64,000 nucleotides of DNA, taken from NCBI RefSeq assembly GCF_963678975.1, contig NC_089274.1:50104900-50168899 (forward strand), read 5' to 3'. Source of the stretch: Dysidea avara (taxonomy: Eukaryota; Porifera; Demospongiae; Dictyoceratida; Dysideidae). This document shows, piece after piece, positions 36,596-49,273 of the stretch; positions within the stretch are counted from its first letter, which is position 1, and every line of letters begins with the position of its first letter. The position numbers and the translations under genes are program-made. Below the pieces are notes generated by a model, which saw nothing but the letters and a program-made list of their open reading frames with translations, searched no databases and was not told the DNA's origin.

Positions 36596-38538
36596 ATGTT
36601 GTCCTTGTCAGTGAGCTGCGTGTTGGTGGGATTAATAGCTCAGGGATCATCCTACGACGGTACTGCACACTTCTTTAGCAACACACGATATTAAATTTTG
36701 TAGGAGTGATCCGGCCCACTGATGATGGAAGACTTGAAGCGTACATGATTCCCCCTAAAAAGTCCAACCACGCATCATTTTTGGAGCGATTAGAGTCGGG
36801 CAATTTTGTAATGGCGTGGTTTAGTGGTACGAATGAAGGAGCCAGCAATTGTTCCATAGCAGTGGCCCACCTCAACGCGAGCAGTAACCAGTGGTCTGCT
36901 GGTAAGGTGGTCTCATGGAGGATAGGCTACTCCAACCAGAACCCTGTACTATTTCAAGACAATAGTAATGGAGTACTTCACTTGTTCCACTCCCAACAAC
37001 CAGCCAGTGGTCTACAGAAGGTATGGTGTACAGAGCTGGAGTTCAAGTTTGCGGAATGTTTGCAACAAAACTGTAAACTAGCATAAACCTACTAAAACTT
37101 TGATGGGTCACATTTCTGGTGTCTTCCTGTATTGCATAGATTCCGCAATTCTTTAAATAAGGCAGCTGGGTTATGTGTGTGATGTCACTATAGGTGTGCA
37201 GTGAGGAGCATGCCCAGGTATGGGAGCTAACTGATACCAGTGGAACTGGGTATAACTGGTCCAAGCCTCAACTGCTCTTCTCAAAATATGGCTCATTTGA
37301 TCGGAACAGAATCATCCTATCCTTATCAGGAGCATGGCTATTTCCAATGTACTATGCAGGTATACCGGCCACGTGAAGTTTTATAGTTATTTTCTCATTC
37401 TGGTTCTCACCATATATTTGGTACCATTGGTGACTAGATGGTGTAACTAGTTAGTGCAGCCTAAGAAAGTTCAGACTGCATTTTTGAGACAATTAATGTC
37501 TGCTTGCCCACTTTGCTATATTAATGGATGAGAATTTAACAGAGGTTATCCATTTATGTCATTTTAAGTTAGTAACGGTTACTAGACACATGTCATTGAA
37601 GCAAAAAGCTATGGAGCTCGTGCAAGAAAATAAACTTTTTGTGATTATGCACAACTGAAGAAAGACTTGATGGGGGGGGAGGGGGGGTTGCTACACTGAA
37701 TGAGTTACTAGCCAATGAGTGGGAATAAAGAGGACTGGGTTAATTCTGTGGTATAAGCCAATGGGCAGCTGGAGCTTAATGGCCCTGTTTCTTCCAGCTG
37801 CAAAATGATACTAAGCAACAAATCGCATAACAAAATTAATGCACTGTAGCTTTCTTGTTTTCACTAGTGTTCTTCGGCTTGTAACTCACTCTTGCATGCC
37901 TCATGCATTCATGAAGATAACCTGTAATTACGGATAGTATTTACTGTGACATCAAATGGATAACTTCTATAAGTAAGTATGTGTGTTAGAGCTATATGTG
38001 GTTAGGTGGGTCTTCATCGGACCAACATTCCATCTTACATGTAAGCCACGATCATGGCAAGAGTTGGGATGAACAAGAATACAAAGACTCTGGTCATCTT
38101 GTTCAGCCAAGTGTAATCCGACCAAAACCTGATGTGAAGTATTTGATGACGTATTTCAGAGATCGTAAAGCAGAATGGATATATCAAACTACATCAACTG
38201 ATGAAGGAGAAAAGTGGACATCTCCTAGCAAGACTAAACTACCTAACAACAATTCTGGTATTCAGGCTACAGTACTGGACAGTGGCAATATTGCAGTAGT
38301 TTATAACCCAACCAATCATGACCGTTACCCACTTCGTATTTCTTTATCAGAGGATGAAGGCAAAACTTGGAAGTATTCACGTGATTTGGAGACTGGTAAT
38401 TCTGGAAATGAGTTTAGCTACCCAACTCTACTACAATCACCAGACGGGTTTATACATGTGTCGTATACTTACAACCGAGACACGATCAAATATGCCAAGT
38501 TCAAGGAGGATTGGGTTAAGGCAGGATCAAATATTTAG
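36596..38538 (+). CDS. Secreted sialidase-like (BNR/Asp-box) protein
   Basis: It belongs to the six-bladed propeller sialidase-like group with Asp boxes (BNR_2 type). Exons are 36596-36659, 36704-37020, 37194-37359 and 38006-38538, giving 359 aa. The first exon encodes a signal-peptide-like start (MLSLSVSCVLVGLIAQG). Three Asp boxes (S-x-D-x-G-x-x-W) are clear: SHDHGKSW, STDEGEKW and SEDEGKTW. Other family blocks are MAWFSGTNEG, NPVLFQD, GAWLFPMYYAGG, LVQPSVIRP and GFIHVSYTYNRDTIKYA. Exon 4 is joined at GTTAG|GTGGG because only that junction keeps phase and matches the family. Substrate and catalysis are unproven. The nearest relatives I recall are bacterial, fungal and plant, so lateral origin is possible. 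Confidence 0.85.
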
Positions 38539-38722
38539 GAACGTTATAGACAATGTGTATACATATTATCAAGAGTTGATAATAAGAGAGGATATTATCA
38601 TCTATTGAAACTGTTGTGGCATTACTAAAGTACAAATCAGTAACAGGTGCATCTGATACTAGCATACTAGCACCTCTTTAAGTGCACGCCTAATTGGCTG
38701 ATATATTCACAATTGTGCACAC

Positions 38723-38825
38723 CGCTACTGGGTGTATCCACTCACTGGACTGCATGGACTACTGGGTGTATCCACTCACTGAACTGCATGGACTACTGGG
38801 TGTATCCACTCACTGGACTGCATAG
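38723..38825. repeat. 34-bp tandem repeat, 3 copies
   Basis: The unit contains ACTGGGTGTATCCACTCACT then G/AACTGCATGGACT. It lies shortly downstream of the sialidase gene. Confidence 0.9.
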
Positions 38826-38829
38826 ACTC

Positions 38830-40800
38830 ACATAAAATATGCCCACACCAGGAAGGACCCTTTTCAACCACTAAAAGTTTACTCTGGGCCGTTCTTTCCT
38901 ACCAGAGCACACACACACAACAATAAACACAGTACAAAACACAACCACTAGACAACCATGTTACATGACACAGTAACTACACAAGCTCATCATAGTTCAA
39001 GTAAAACATGTGGCCGGCATCGGTGAGAGAATTCCACCAAGCAGTGGCACATGAACAGGAAAAGTTTTTGGTGGAGGAGAGATCAGATGAGCTAAACTGT
39101 CCTAGCAATGTGTATGATAGCTATGTTGTGGATCAGTCAAGACTTACTGTGAAACATGGCACAAGATTTGATCAACCAGTTTAATTGTTGCCAATGCCCT
39201 CAAACATGATCGCATTTCCTTAACACAAATGTACCCATTATAATAGTGAATATACAGAGACTGCTGAAAGGATATAGACAATGCTGTATCGTTCTATGCT
39301 ACATAGTCTGTGCTATTAAAGGAAAAGACAAGGCCAGAGAAGACAGACAGATACATTAGTGCACAGTGCTTGTATCATTGCTAACATAGGCAAATCATTT
39401 TTGATAAAAACTGCTACACTGAAGTGGATAATGTTAATGTCTAATGGTGTGTGGTGTTGATTTCTAAAAACACTTTTGTGCGGTCTAAGTGAGTCCAGTA
39501 ATCCAGTACAGTGAATGGATATACCCCATGCACTGTTACCTAATAACTGTATTGGACTGACTTGTTTTACATTGGGGTTAGATGAGCATTTCTTTACTAA
39601 AAAACATATATTAAAACAATCAATCTATAATGATTCAATCTCTAAATTACGATAATAATCAACATTAAATCTCTTTTGTATGATTCAATCTCATAATAAT
39701 TATTACATAGATTAAAGCCATAGCTGTCTTTTGGCCCTAATTGTGTTTGCAATTTACATGGGTTCAATCCCATTTACAGTATATTCCTCTGTGTTAGGTA
39801 CATGTGACTAATGTGGCCGCACACATAGTCACATAATATACATGTACAAGATCCAGTCACACATTATAGCAGGCCTATAGGAACATGTGTTAATAACTGA
39901 TAGGGCTGATGTGATAGTAACAATAATATGATTATCGTGATACCTCTATCATTATCATGATAAAGATAACGAATTTCCTATTATCAATATTTCAAGATTA
40001 TAGTAAATCTCTAGAATATTGTATACTAAAAGCAGGCAGATGACTCTTGTGAGTATAAGGTCACAATCAGCTGTGGCAATGCTAAAAAAGGTGATTTCAG
40101 TTTTCCAACCTTAAAAATATTATTACACAAAACTTGTGTAAGTACTCTACGACATTATCGAGATTAAAAAAAAAAATTGTTTATCTTGATAAAATGCTTG
40201 TTATCGAAGCTTATTGAAATATAGGTTTTTTCATCATCGTACAGCCCTAGTTATTAGTGTGCAGAAAACACAAATGATTAAAATGCACAGGGAGTTAGCT
40301 ATGTAGAGGGAGAGATTCCAAAGCTTAATCACAGAGGGCTGGGGGAAAAAGAAAATTTATTGCCAGTGACATATTACTTGTAGTATCCTTTTTAAAGTCG
40401 TGAATCACTATATAGGGTAAAGTAATCTTTGCATGGGGATATCTTACCAATTTTAATGATACATGATTATCAAACAGTATAGTACTGTTAGGATCACCCC
40501 TAAAATGACAAAGTAATGCCCAAAATGCTGCCTATTAAAAATTGTCGTAGGGACACCACTTCACACAAGCAGAAAATCTCTGGGACATCTTCAGTCACAT
40601 AAGGTTCTACATATCCAGCTGCCTGTGTTTTCTTGATTATTCCTGCTGTAAAAGTAATCTTTGTCGCATAAGACAGTTACTCTCAGCCAGCCAAGTTATA
40701 CGCTTTGACAACAGATGACTGTTTACTGTACAACGGCTGGGCAAAAATTACACCTTTGCTTGTTATTATTACAATTCATTGATGCAGTTCATCTTTACGA
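38830..40800. other. AT-rich spacer with MITE remains
   Basis: An element with TAGGGCTG ends spans 39901-40249 (right end ...ATCGTACAGCCCTA) and has an interior of ATTATCGTGAT words. Otherwise I see no gene or ordered repeat. Confidence 0.5.
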
Positions 40801-40818
40801 TCTCATACAGCTGAATCT

Positions 40819-42750
40819 TTGGTACCTTCAGTTGATGATGGAACATTAGTTAGTAAACAGTCTTCAGTTGATGATGGAACATCAGTTAGTAAACAGTCTT
40901 CAGTCGATGATGGAACATCAGTTAGTAAACAGTCTTCAGTCGATGATGGAACATCAGTTAGTAAACAGTCTTCAGTCGATGATGGAACATCAGTTAGTAA
41001 ACAGTCTTCAGTCGATGATGGAACATCAGTTAGTAAACAGTCTTCAGTCGATGATGGAACATCAGTTAGTAAACAGTCTTCAGTCGATGATGGAACATCA
41101 GTTAGTAAACAGTCTTCAGTCGATGATGGAACATCAGTTAGTAAACAGTCTTCAGTCGATGATGGAACATCAGTTAGTAAACAGTCTTCAGTCGATGATG
41201 GAACATCAGTTAGTAAACAGTCTTCAGTCGATGATGTAACATCAGTTAGTAAACAGTCTTCAGTCGATGATGGAACATCAGTTAGTAAACAGTCTTCAGT
41301 CGATGATGGAACATCAGTTAGTAAACAGTCTTCAGTCGATGATGGAACATCAGTTAGTAAACAGTCTTCAGTCGATGATGGAACATCAGTTAGTAAACAG
41401 TCTTCAGTCGATGATGGAACATCAGTTAGTAAACAGTCTTCAGTCGATGATGGAACATCAGTTAGTAAACAGTCTTCAGTCGATGATGGAACATCAGTTA
41501 GTAAACAGTCTTCAGTCGATGATGGAACATCAGTTAGTAAACAGTCTTCAGTCGATGATGTAACATCAGTTAGTAAACAGTCTTCAGTCGATGATGGAAC
41601 ATCAGTTAGTAAACAGTCTTCAGTCGATGATGGAACATCAGTTAGTAAACAGTCTTCAGTCGATGATGTAACATCAGTTAGTAAACAGTCTTCAGTCGAT
41701 GATGTAACATCAGTTAGTAAACAGTCTTCAGTCGATGATGTAACATCAGTTAGTAAACAGTCTTCAGTCGATGATGTAACATCAGTTAGTAAACAGTCTT
41801 CAGTCGATGATGTAACATCAGTTAGTAAACAGTCTTCAGTCGATGATGTAACATCAGTTAGTAAACAGTCTTCAGTCGATGATGTAACATCAGTTAGTAA
41901 ACAGTCTTCAGTCGATGATGTAACATCAGTTAGTAAACAGTCTTCAGTCGATGATGGAACATCAGTTAGTAAACAGTCTTCAGTCGATGATGGAACATCA
42001 GTTAGTAAACAGTCTTCAGTCGATGATGGAACATCAGTTAGTAAACAGTCTTCAGTCGATGATGGAACATCAGCTAGTAAACAGTCTTCAGTCGATGATG
42101 GAACATCAGCTAGTAAACAGTCTTCAGTCGATGATGGAACATCAGCTAGTAAACAGTCTTCAGTCGATGATGGAACATCAGCTAGTAAACAGTCTTCAGT
42201 CGATGATGGAACATCAGTTAGTAAACAGTCTTCAGTCGATGATGGAACATCAGTTAGTAAACAGTCTTCAGTCGATGATGGAACATCAGTTAGTAAACAG
42301 TCTTCAGTCGATGATGGAACATCAGTTAGTAAACAGTCTTCAGTCGATGATGGAACATCAGTTAGTAAACAGTCTTCAGTCGATGATGGAACATCAGTTA
42401 GTAAACAGTCTTCAGTCGATGATGGAACATCAGTTAGTAAACAGTCTTCAGTCGATGATGGAACATCAGTTAGTAAACAGTCTTCAGTCGATGATGTAAC
42501 ATCAGTTAGTAAACAGTCTTCAGTCGATGATGGAACATCAGTTAGTAAACAATCTTCAGTTGATGATGTAACATCAGTTAGTAAACAGTCTTCAGTGGAT
42601 GATGGAACATCAGTTAGTAAACAGTCTTCAGTCGATGATGGAACATCAGTTAGTAAACAGTCTTCAGTCGATGATGGAACATTAGTTAGTAAACAGTCTT
42701 CAGTTGATGATGTAACATTAGTTAGTAAACAGTCTAGCTTTGTTATATAA
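40819..42750 (+). repeat. 36-bp VNTR, ~53 copies, continuously open
   Basis: The unit TCTTCAGTCGATGATGGAAC then ATCAGTTAGTAAACAG repeats about 53 times, encoding the 12-residue SSVDDGTSVSKQ. The frame stays open from a stop near 40780 to TAA at 42750 and contains no ATG of its own. Variants cluster: copies with G-to-T (VTS for GTS) form a run near 41640-41960, and copies with ASK for VSK near 42060-42190. The edge copies are the most diverged. Acceptor-like CAG words precede it (for example 40808-40810), so it could be an exon of a low-complexity Ser/Asp-rich protein. It could equally be a satellite whose unit length is a multiple of three. Confidence 0.85.
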
Positions 42751-45130
42751 CTCTTTTGTCTCTGCCACTTGAGGACCTGAGTTTGGACTTCATTTGAACT
42801 TGTCCAACTGTGGCCTGCTGGGGACTACTTTCCTGAATTTCCCCTGAAATCAAGCAAGTCTCTGGCTTAGAATTATTGAATTCTCCGCTTTAAGGTAACT
42901 TTAGCCCAGGACAAACTTGTTGTATTGGACGACCCTTAAGAAGAGCTCCATCTCTTACGTAGCTGTCTCAACCATTGTAAAATTATTCACTTATATACTT
43001 TGTACTGGGCCCTTTTCCATCCTAAAGTGCTAATTTGACCATAACCTTTGCTCCTGTCTTGGTTGTATTATGCAGCGCAGTCTTTCTATGTGTACTATGT
43101 GGTGCATCTTGAGGTTGGGATTACGTGAATTTGTCCTGGCTACTTTTAAAAGCTCATACAACAGTGTCTGTGATTAATTTTAGCTTTCACCTTTCTTTCC
43201 ATTGATACAAACCAGCTCAGTTTTCTTGATGATGCTGCCACTGTTTTTTTCTGGTGTCTCCAGCATAATTTCATTTACTCAGCCTCTCAGCAAGATCTGC
43301 AAGCCACATTAGACCAACGTGTATTCGATGACCTGTTTCGTTTGACAGCTAGCACATTCTTCTGGTACGAGCAGTGGCAGCTGGCTGCAAAGTTATTCCT
43401 CAAGCCTGTCTTGGTTTAACCATACCAGGATCAGAATTTATATATATTATTGGACTATAGGAGTTTCTTTGTTCCCTCTTTCTCCTTTGTGTTTCAACTC
43501 ATATTGATAGCTTTGGTGGCCATCTGTTATTATAGGCTGCTCTCATGGTTAACATCATGTACGATGCTCTTTCACAAGATCATCCAGGTGAAGCGAGCTT
43601 CATAATTATGATGATCTGGTGATGTCATCATGACTTCCTACATGATTGTCCAGTACTACTCAGCCTGTCTTTAATTTCTCCATGCTGGGCAACTGGAACA
43701 AGGATAAAAGCATTCAGTATTTTGGTGGCGGCTGCGGAGAAAGTGCATGGAATCTGATTTCATTCCTTTACTGGGAATGTTGATCTCCACTCCCCATAGA
43801 GGTGTTCTTCCCAAACTTGCAAGGAATTAAGAACATGCTGCTATTTCTGTTACATGATGGATGAGCATTGCCAATGATCCAGAGGTATTTAATTGGTCAG
43901 GTGACAATCCCAATTAACTCTCTTCTCCTATATAGTATTTCCCTGTATGTAGTAGCAAGAGTAAAATTAATAAATGGAGAAGTTATATAATTTATTCTAT
44001 TGTTTACTCTCCATTATTTTACTCTTGGTAGTAATAGTTGTATAATTGTATCAACACTTTCCTTGAGCAGCATATTTAGATGCCACAAAATTATTTAAAG
44101 TGCTTCCCTTGGTAGATGCATGCCTGCATATAGATAATACTGTATATAATAGTCTGGGATCGTTTGCAAATCTGCAAAAAAAATTTACATTGCTCAACCT
44201 CAAAAATAGTGCCCCTCGAATATACAGGCTATACAGTATGATTCCTGTAATCTTTGAGACCACGCCCCATTAATAAGATCTAGACTGATGATATACCACT
44301 GATGCTGCCTGTCCTTTTGCAAAATGTAAAAAGAGTCGCTAATACTATTAAAGCTACCCATCTACTCCTGAATACACAAGTGTATGGTCACACTATTACT
44401 ATAATCAAGAGTAAATAATGGGAAGAGGATTTACTCTTGCTATATATAATACGGTGTGCATACTACTCTTGTAACAGTCTGGACAACAATATCACACCTC
44501 TGTTAGTGTGTTATGACCACTATTGTGTTTATAGTGTACCATTAGTCTGATGCTGCCTAATATCCTGGACATTTTGAAGAGAAACTTTTGACATTTTTAA
44601 GACAGGGATAGTCAAAACCCCATTTAAGTGGATTTGGATTGTGTATATGTGTGCTGGGTGCAATAGGTAGGCTGCTACTGTCAGAGAAGCCTAAATGCAA
44701 TGTAGCTATTCGGGCAAAAATCAAGGTGCGGTCATTGTGCATGTATCTATTTACTATTGAACGGTAGCTGATGCTGTCCTAGTGTCCTTGTAAGGGTCGG
44801 CTGGTCTGATACTAAATCATTTCAACTATTACTGTTATATTATTTACCATTGCTGTGAAACTTCGTTCAGCGAATCGAAGGTGTGAACACACCTATGCCA
44901 TTTCGTATTGTATACTGGACCTTATACTAAAGTTTGTAAGGCTCTACGATTTCACTTTTTCACCTGTTTTGTATCAGTTGTAACTGTTTTGTTGTCATTG
45001 CTTTTGTTTTCTTTGTATTAACTTTATTATGTAAGTATGTTACACAGGGGCGTAGCAGGAGCATATAAGCACCAAAGGCTCTCTTGATGTTAGGGAAGCA
45101 CCCTTGTACAGGCTTTGCCTTTTGGTGCCA
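42751..45130. other. Spacer with decayed sequence
   Basis: A short frame near 43290-43420 reads QQDLQATLDQ...WQLAAK, faintly like a LINE reverse transcriptase segment, but it is broken all around. No gene is supported. Confidence 0.4.
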
Positions 45131-45139
45131 CTCTGTCTT

Positions 45140-45591
45140 TTTGACGAATTAGATAATAAATTTGCTCAGCAAAGGTTGTACATGGATACTGCTCAAATGC
45201 GGCAGTAGCCATATAGTGAGAGCTTATGAGTTGCGAATCCGTGAAGTGGAACACAGTTCTTTTACCCCTCTAGTGTTCTCTGCTTCCGGGGGAATGGGCC
45301 ATGAAGCCAGTGTTTTTTACAAGCGATTGGCGAGTTTATTGTCTGACAAATGGAATGACCCTTATGCTGCAATACTAGGATGGATTAGATGTAGATTGTC
45401 CTTTTGTTTACTGCGTTCAGCAATCCAATGCATTAGAGGAGCACGATCTTCACAAGGTCGTTACATCAAAAGTGCTCCTGTGGCCTTGGTGCAATCAGAG
45501 ACTCAGTTTTTGATTTAATTGTTTAACTGTTATTTGTATGTTCTAATCTTATTTTCTTTATATCTTCTGTCAAAAAAAAAAAAAAAAATAT
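45140..45591 (+). mobile_element. 5'-truncated LINE with poly(A) tail
   Basis: A frame at 45162-45518 encodes the C-terminal end of a reverse-transcriptase polyprotein of the animal non-LTR type (REVEHSSFTPLVFSASGGMG, FYKRLASLLSDKWN, WIRCRLSFCLLRSAIQCIRG). It ends at a stop and is followed about 55 bp later by 16 A (45573-45588). The catalytic part is missing. The frame is intact in what remains, so the insertion may be fairly recent. Confidence 0.75.
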
Positions 45592-46460
45592 ATATAGTAG
45601 CTGTATTCACCAGACCAAATTTGGTGGTAGAAATGATTTAGTACGCATATCTGTATTTCACCAGACTCCTTATTTGGCAAAACTTATTTACAAACAGAAT
45701 TGTCAATCTTTGGAACTCTCTACCTGACACTATCATTTCAGCACCAATACAGTAGCAACATTCAAGCAGCAATTTGATGATTAATGTGAGCAATCTCCAA
45801 GCCCATCAATTAGTAGTGTGGGGGTCCCATATGGGTGATGTGCATACATATTCAAGCACTGGCCTAACCATATTTTTGTAGCAATTACATTTCATAGTAT
45901 TTGGACAGTGGTGCAGGTTTATAATGAAGAAATTGATTTGATTAGCTTATTTGCTGGTAATTGATTGGAATCATTGCGAAGGTAAGCTTATTGTCTATGG
46001 TGACCCTTAAATATTTAATAGCTGTGACTTCAAGAACTTTATAGTTGGTCTGAAACTCTTAAAAACTCGTGTGCACATTTTGGGGTATTGAATGTTATCT
46101 TCCATCTGTTGCTGGGTAACTTGTAATGTGCATATTGCATGGTTGAATTTTCTACAGGAAAATCTGAGGTAACATAGCTGAACTCTCTACAAGGAGACTA
46201 GCAAAACTTGGACAGAACTTGAATGGCTTGTATACAGAAAACCATGTATTAGGATTAAATTCAGTCCAGTAGTCCAGTCCAGACACTACCATAGCTGATC
46301 TCACTATAGTATATACTGTCCCTATAATTAGAAGAATCAGATCAAAGGGTCAACCTTGCCGCATGCAGTCAACATTGTCTGTATAGTACAACAGTGTGCA
46401 GTTATTAGGTGTAATTGATTTGCATATAATTTATGTGTGATACAGATTTGGATGAATTAG

Positions 46461-49273
46461 TTATTTCTGAACTTGTTTGGCTTGTTCCAGTTTTTTCCTT
46501 AGTCCATCACAAGTTAAGATTAGTGATGAGTGCCTATTTTGTAGTTCCTTCAACTGCACTTGTAACATATCATTCTATTGGATATGGCCATCATAAATAT
46601 AAGGTTAATTACAGTATAGTATAGGGCTACTTTTGAGGGGAGAAATTGTCATGTTTCAGTTTCACAACAGACATTCTGCAACTTCTGATAATGAATTTTT
46701 TATTGCTAGCTAGCCACTACCAGTGTTGGGGGGTAACAGTAACACGTTACATAATAATTATTACTTTTGTGGTAACGAAGTAATATAATGAAATATGCTG
46801 TAAAAACAGGTATTATAACTCAGTTACTTGCAAATGTAACACGTTACCTAAGTAATGAAGTTACTATAATGAGTCTAATATTACGTAATATTATTACTTT
46901 AAGTAACGAAGTTACTAATCTCGTTAGTAATCCACTGAGTAACACCTAGCCACTACGAAGTAACGAAGCCTACTGAATGAAACTTATTCACCAGCTTCTT
47001 GCTTATAGCCAAGATATGCACATTGTCCAACAACGCAATCACGTCACGTGATAAAGTGGTAGTTTCACACGTGACAGCTTAAAGATGTGGACACAAACTA
47101 ATATTATATGTAATATTATTATAGTTACTATATGGGTAATATGTAACTGTAATTAGTTGTAAATACTATGTAACGAGTTACATTAAAAAGTAACTATCCC
47201 AACACTGGCCACTACACAGTGACGCTGTCATTGGTAGTTAGCATTTTCATGAATGTGTTACCCTTGTGTGATATTGGTCATTCATGAAAGCTGTTTTACC
47301 CCTCAATAATAACCCCCTAATTACCTGGTCTCTTCTCTCCTCAAAATCTCTTAATAAAGTACTATGGCTGACCAAGCCTCCTTTGTGTCGTAATGAGTTA
47401 TTGTCTATACGAAGGGCATCTCTTGCTTGCTTAGTCCGAGTAAGGAGGTCCCTTTTCTGTGCTACAACTACTTCAATTTGCTTCAATCTATCCTTTTTAC
47501 CACAATTGTCAACTTGAACAAATTGTAGTTTCTGCTTAAGATGTGTGAGTACTTGGACAGCAGTAGTAATCTTCTTCTTCAGTTTAATGATATCCTATTA
47601 TCACCTGATATAATTATAATGATGATATATATTGACTTACTTCGTTACGTTCTTCTATCTTCTCATTAAGATTGACATTGTCTATTTTGAGTTGTTCAAA
47701 GTCAATCATATGAAGACCTTCAGCTAGTTCTTCCTACACTGACTATGTTATCAACTGAACTAACACGATAATGTTACCTTCTGTTTAAGTTGAGTCTCAC
47801 ACTTCTGCACTCTATACTGTAACTTAATATTGTCCAGTCTCACCTAATAATACACTGATGTACAGCAACTACTGGTTGGCACTTACAGCTATTAGCTCCA
47901 GTTCTTTCTTCTTCTGTATAGCCTCGAGTTGCTCCATGTCCTGTCACTATAACATAATAACTGTTCAGTTGAGTAGTAACTTACCTGTTTGTTTAATCTC
48001 TTACCAGTCCTACTATTAATGGCTGTACAAGACTTGTCAATCTTGCACAGTTTACATTCCTCACTATGATATAAAATAACAGATTAAATATTGTTATAAT
48101 AATGGGGTCACACTTACTAAGCTTGTTCTACTAAAGCTTGTTTAGTTGAACACTGCTCACTAAGCTCATTTTCTTGCTCTTGATAATCAGCCAATACTGA
48201 TGAGTACTTCTTCTGTAGACTTTCCAGCTCATCTACAAGTCAAGTACATAATAAGCAATGAAGATAATTTATTGCCATACTGAGGCACTTCAAGTAGCGC
48301 TGCTCTTGATCACCAAATGATTTGCTATTGGCATCCAGTTTATCATCTACCTGTATTACCAGTAGTGCAGATGACAGCAGTAACACTTAGTACCTTTTTG
48401 CAGGCCAAGTATTCTGCTAGCTTGTGTTGAAGATGTTGGTTCTGAGTCCTGAGCTTTTCCTGCTCAGCTAGGGCGTCGCGACAACGAGAAACTATTTCAT
48501 CTCGATCCAACACTTCTTCCTCAATTATCTCCTCTAACTGAGTACTGCTGGCCTCCTCAACTAATAGAACAGTTCATTACAGTTTATCAAACACTACCTA
48601 CCTGCAGTGATAGAAGGTTGTAGTGTTGGATCATTTGTTAGTATTTCATCTTGAACAGTTGGTAAATCTGAAATGAAGTCCACTGGCTCTGTAATAGCTT
48701 CTTCAACAATAGTTGGTCCATTTGTATTGCCCTGCTCGACTGCTTCTTGCACAACTATTGTTGGTGACTGTACATTGGCTGCTTCTTGATTGCCACCAGA
48801 TGAATCAGTTGATTGTTGTTTATCCACTGTCATCTCTTGATCAGTAATAACAGTTACATCATTGGTCAACCCTTGATCGTCACCTGTTGCAATGTCTCGT
48901 GCATTATCAGCTGAGTCTTGTACTTCTGTTGGTGTGTCTATAGTGTCCTGTATGGCTCCATTATCTACTGTTGTATCTTGTGAGTCTTGTATGGCCACAT
49001 CTGTATTGGTTGTTTCACTAGTCTGTTGTACATTAACTGGTGTGTCACTTTCTACAGATATAGTAGCTACGTCAATATGAGGAGCTATTTCAATAGGAGG
49101 AACTTCCGTAGTCTCTTGAGATGCGGCCTCAGTTAGATCACGTGCTGTCACATCTTCTGAATCTTGTGTCGCTACTGGTACTTGCTAAGTGAAGCACACG
49201 TGTACTAGTAAACTACAAGAATCTACTTCTTTATTATTCACAAATACCTATGATGACTTACCTCTTCCGCCAT
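46461..49273 (-). CDS. CFAP184: Cilia/flagella protein 184 (CCDC96)
   Basis: CCDC96/CFAP184 is an axonemal coiled-coil protein that works with CCDC113 near the radial spokes and the dynein regulatory complex. Exons are 49273-49262 (MAEE), 49184-48602, 48560-48394, 48350-48281, 48232-48118, 48063-47985, 47940-47887, 47843-47778, 47733-47641, 47594-47325 and 46553-46461. They give 533 aa. Residues 5-198 are acidic, Thr/Gln-rich and low in order; the rest is coiled coil. Family signatures are GLHMIDFEQLKIDNVNLNEK, IEERNE, VAQKRDLLTRTKQARDALRI, LLRDFEERRDQ and the tail RHSSLILTCDGLRKKLEQAK. The last intron (47324-46554) holds a complete hAT element. Confidence 0.93.
46713..47216. mobile_element. 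Non-autonomous hAT element with 8-bp TSD
   Basis: The element at 46721-47208 (488 bp) starts CAGTGTTGGGGGGTAAC and ends GTAACTATCCCAACACTG. It is flanked by an exact 8-bp duplication GCCACTAC (46713-46720 and 47209-47216). CAGTGTTGGG ends with an 8-bp TSD fit hAT transposons of animals. The interior is made of GTAAC/GTTAC words with no transposase. It sits in the last intron of CFAP184. Confidence 0.85.

Noticed and set aside
40868-42499. Second-frame ATG-started peptides (MMEHQLVNSLQS repeats)
   Set aside because: Shadows of the 36-bp array; interrupted wherever the unit carries the G-to-T change.
43250-43420. Possible LINE reverse transcriptase fragment
   Set aside because: Only one short, weak resemblance with stops on both sides.
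45162-45518. A host gene of 118 codons
   Set aside because: The sequence is a recognisable LINE C-terminus followed by poly(A).
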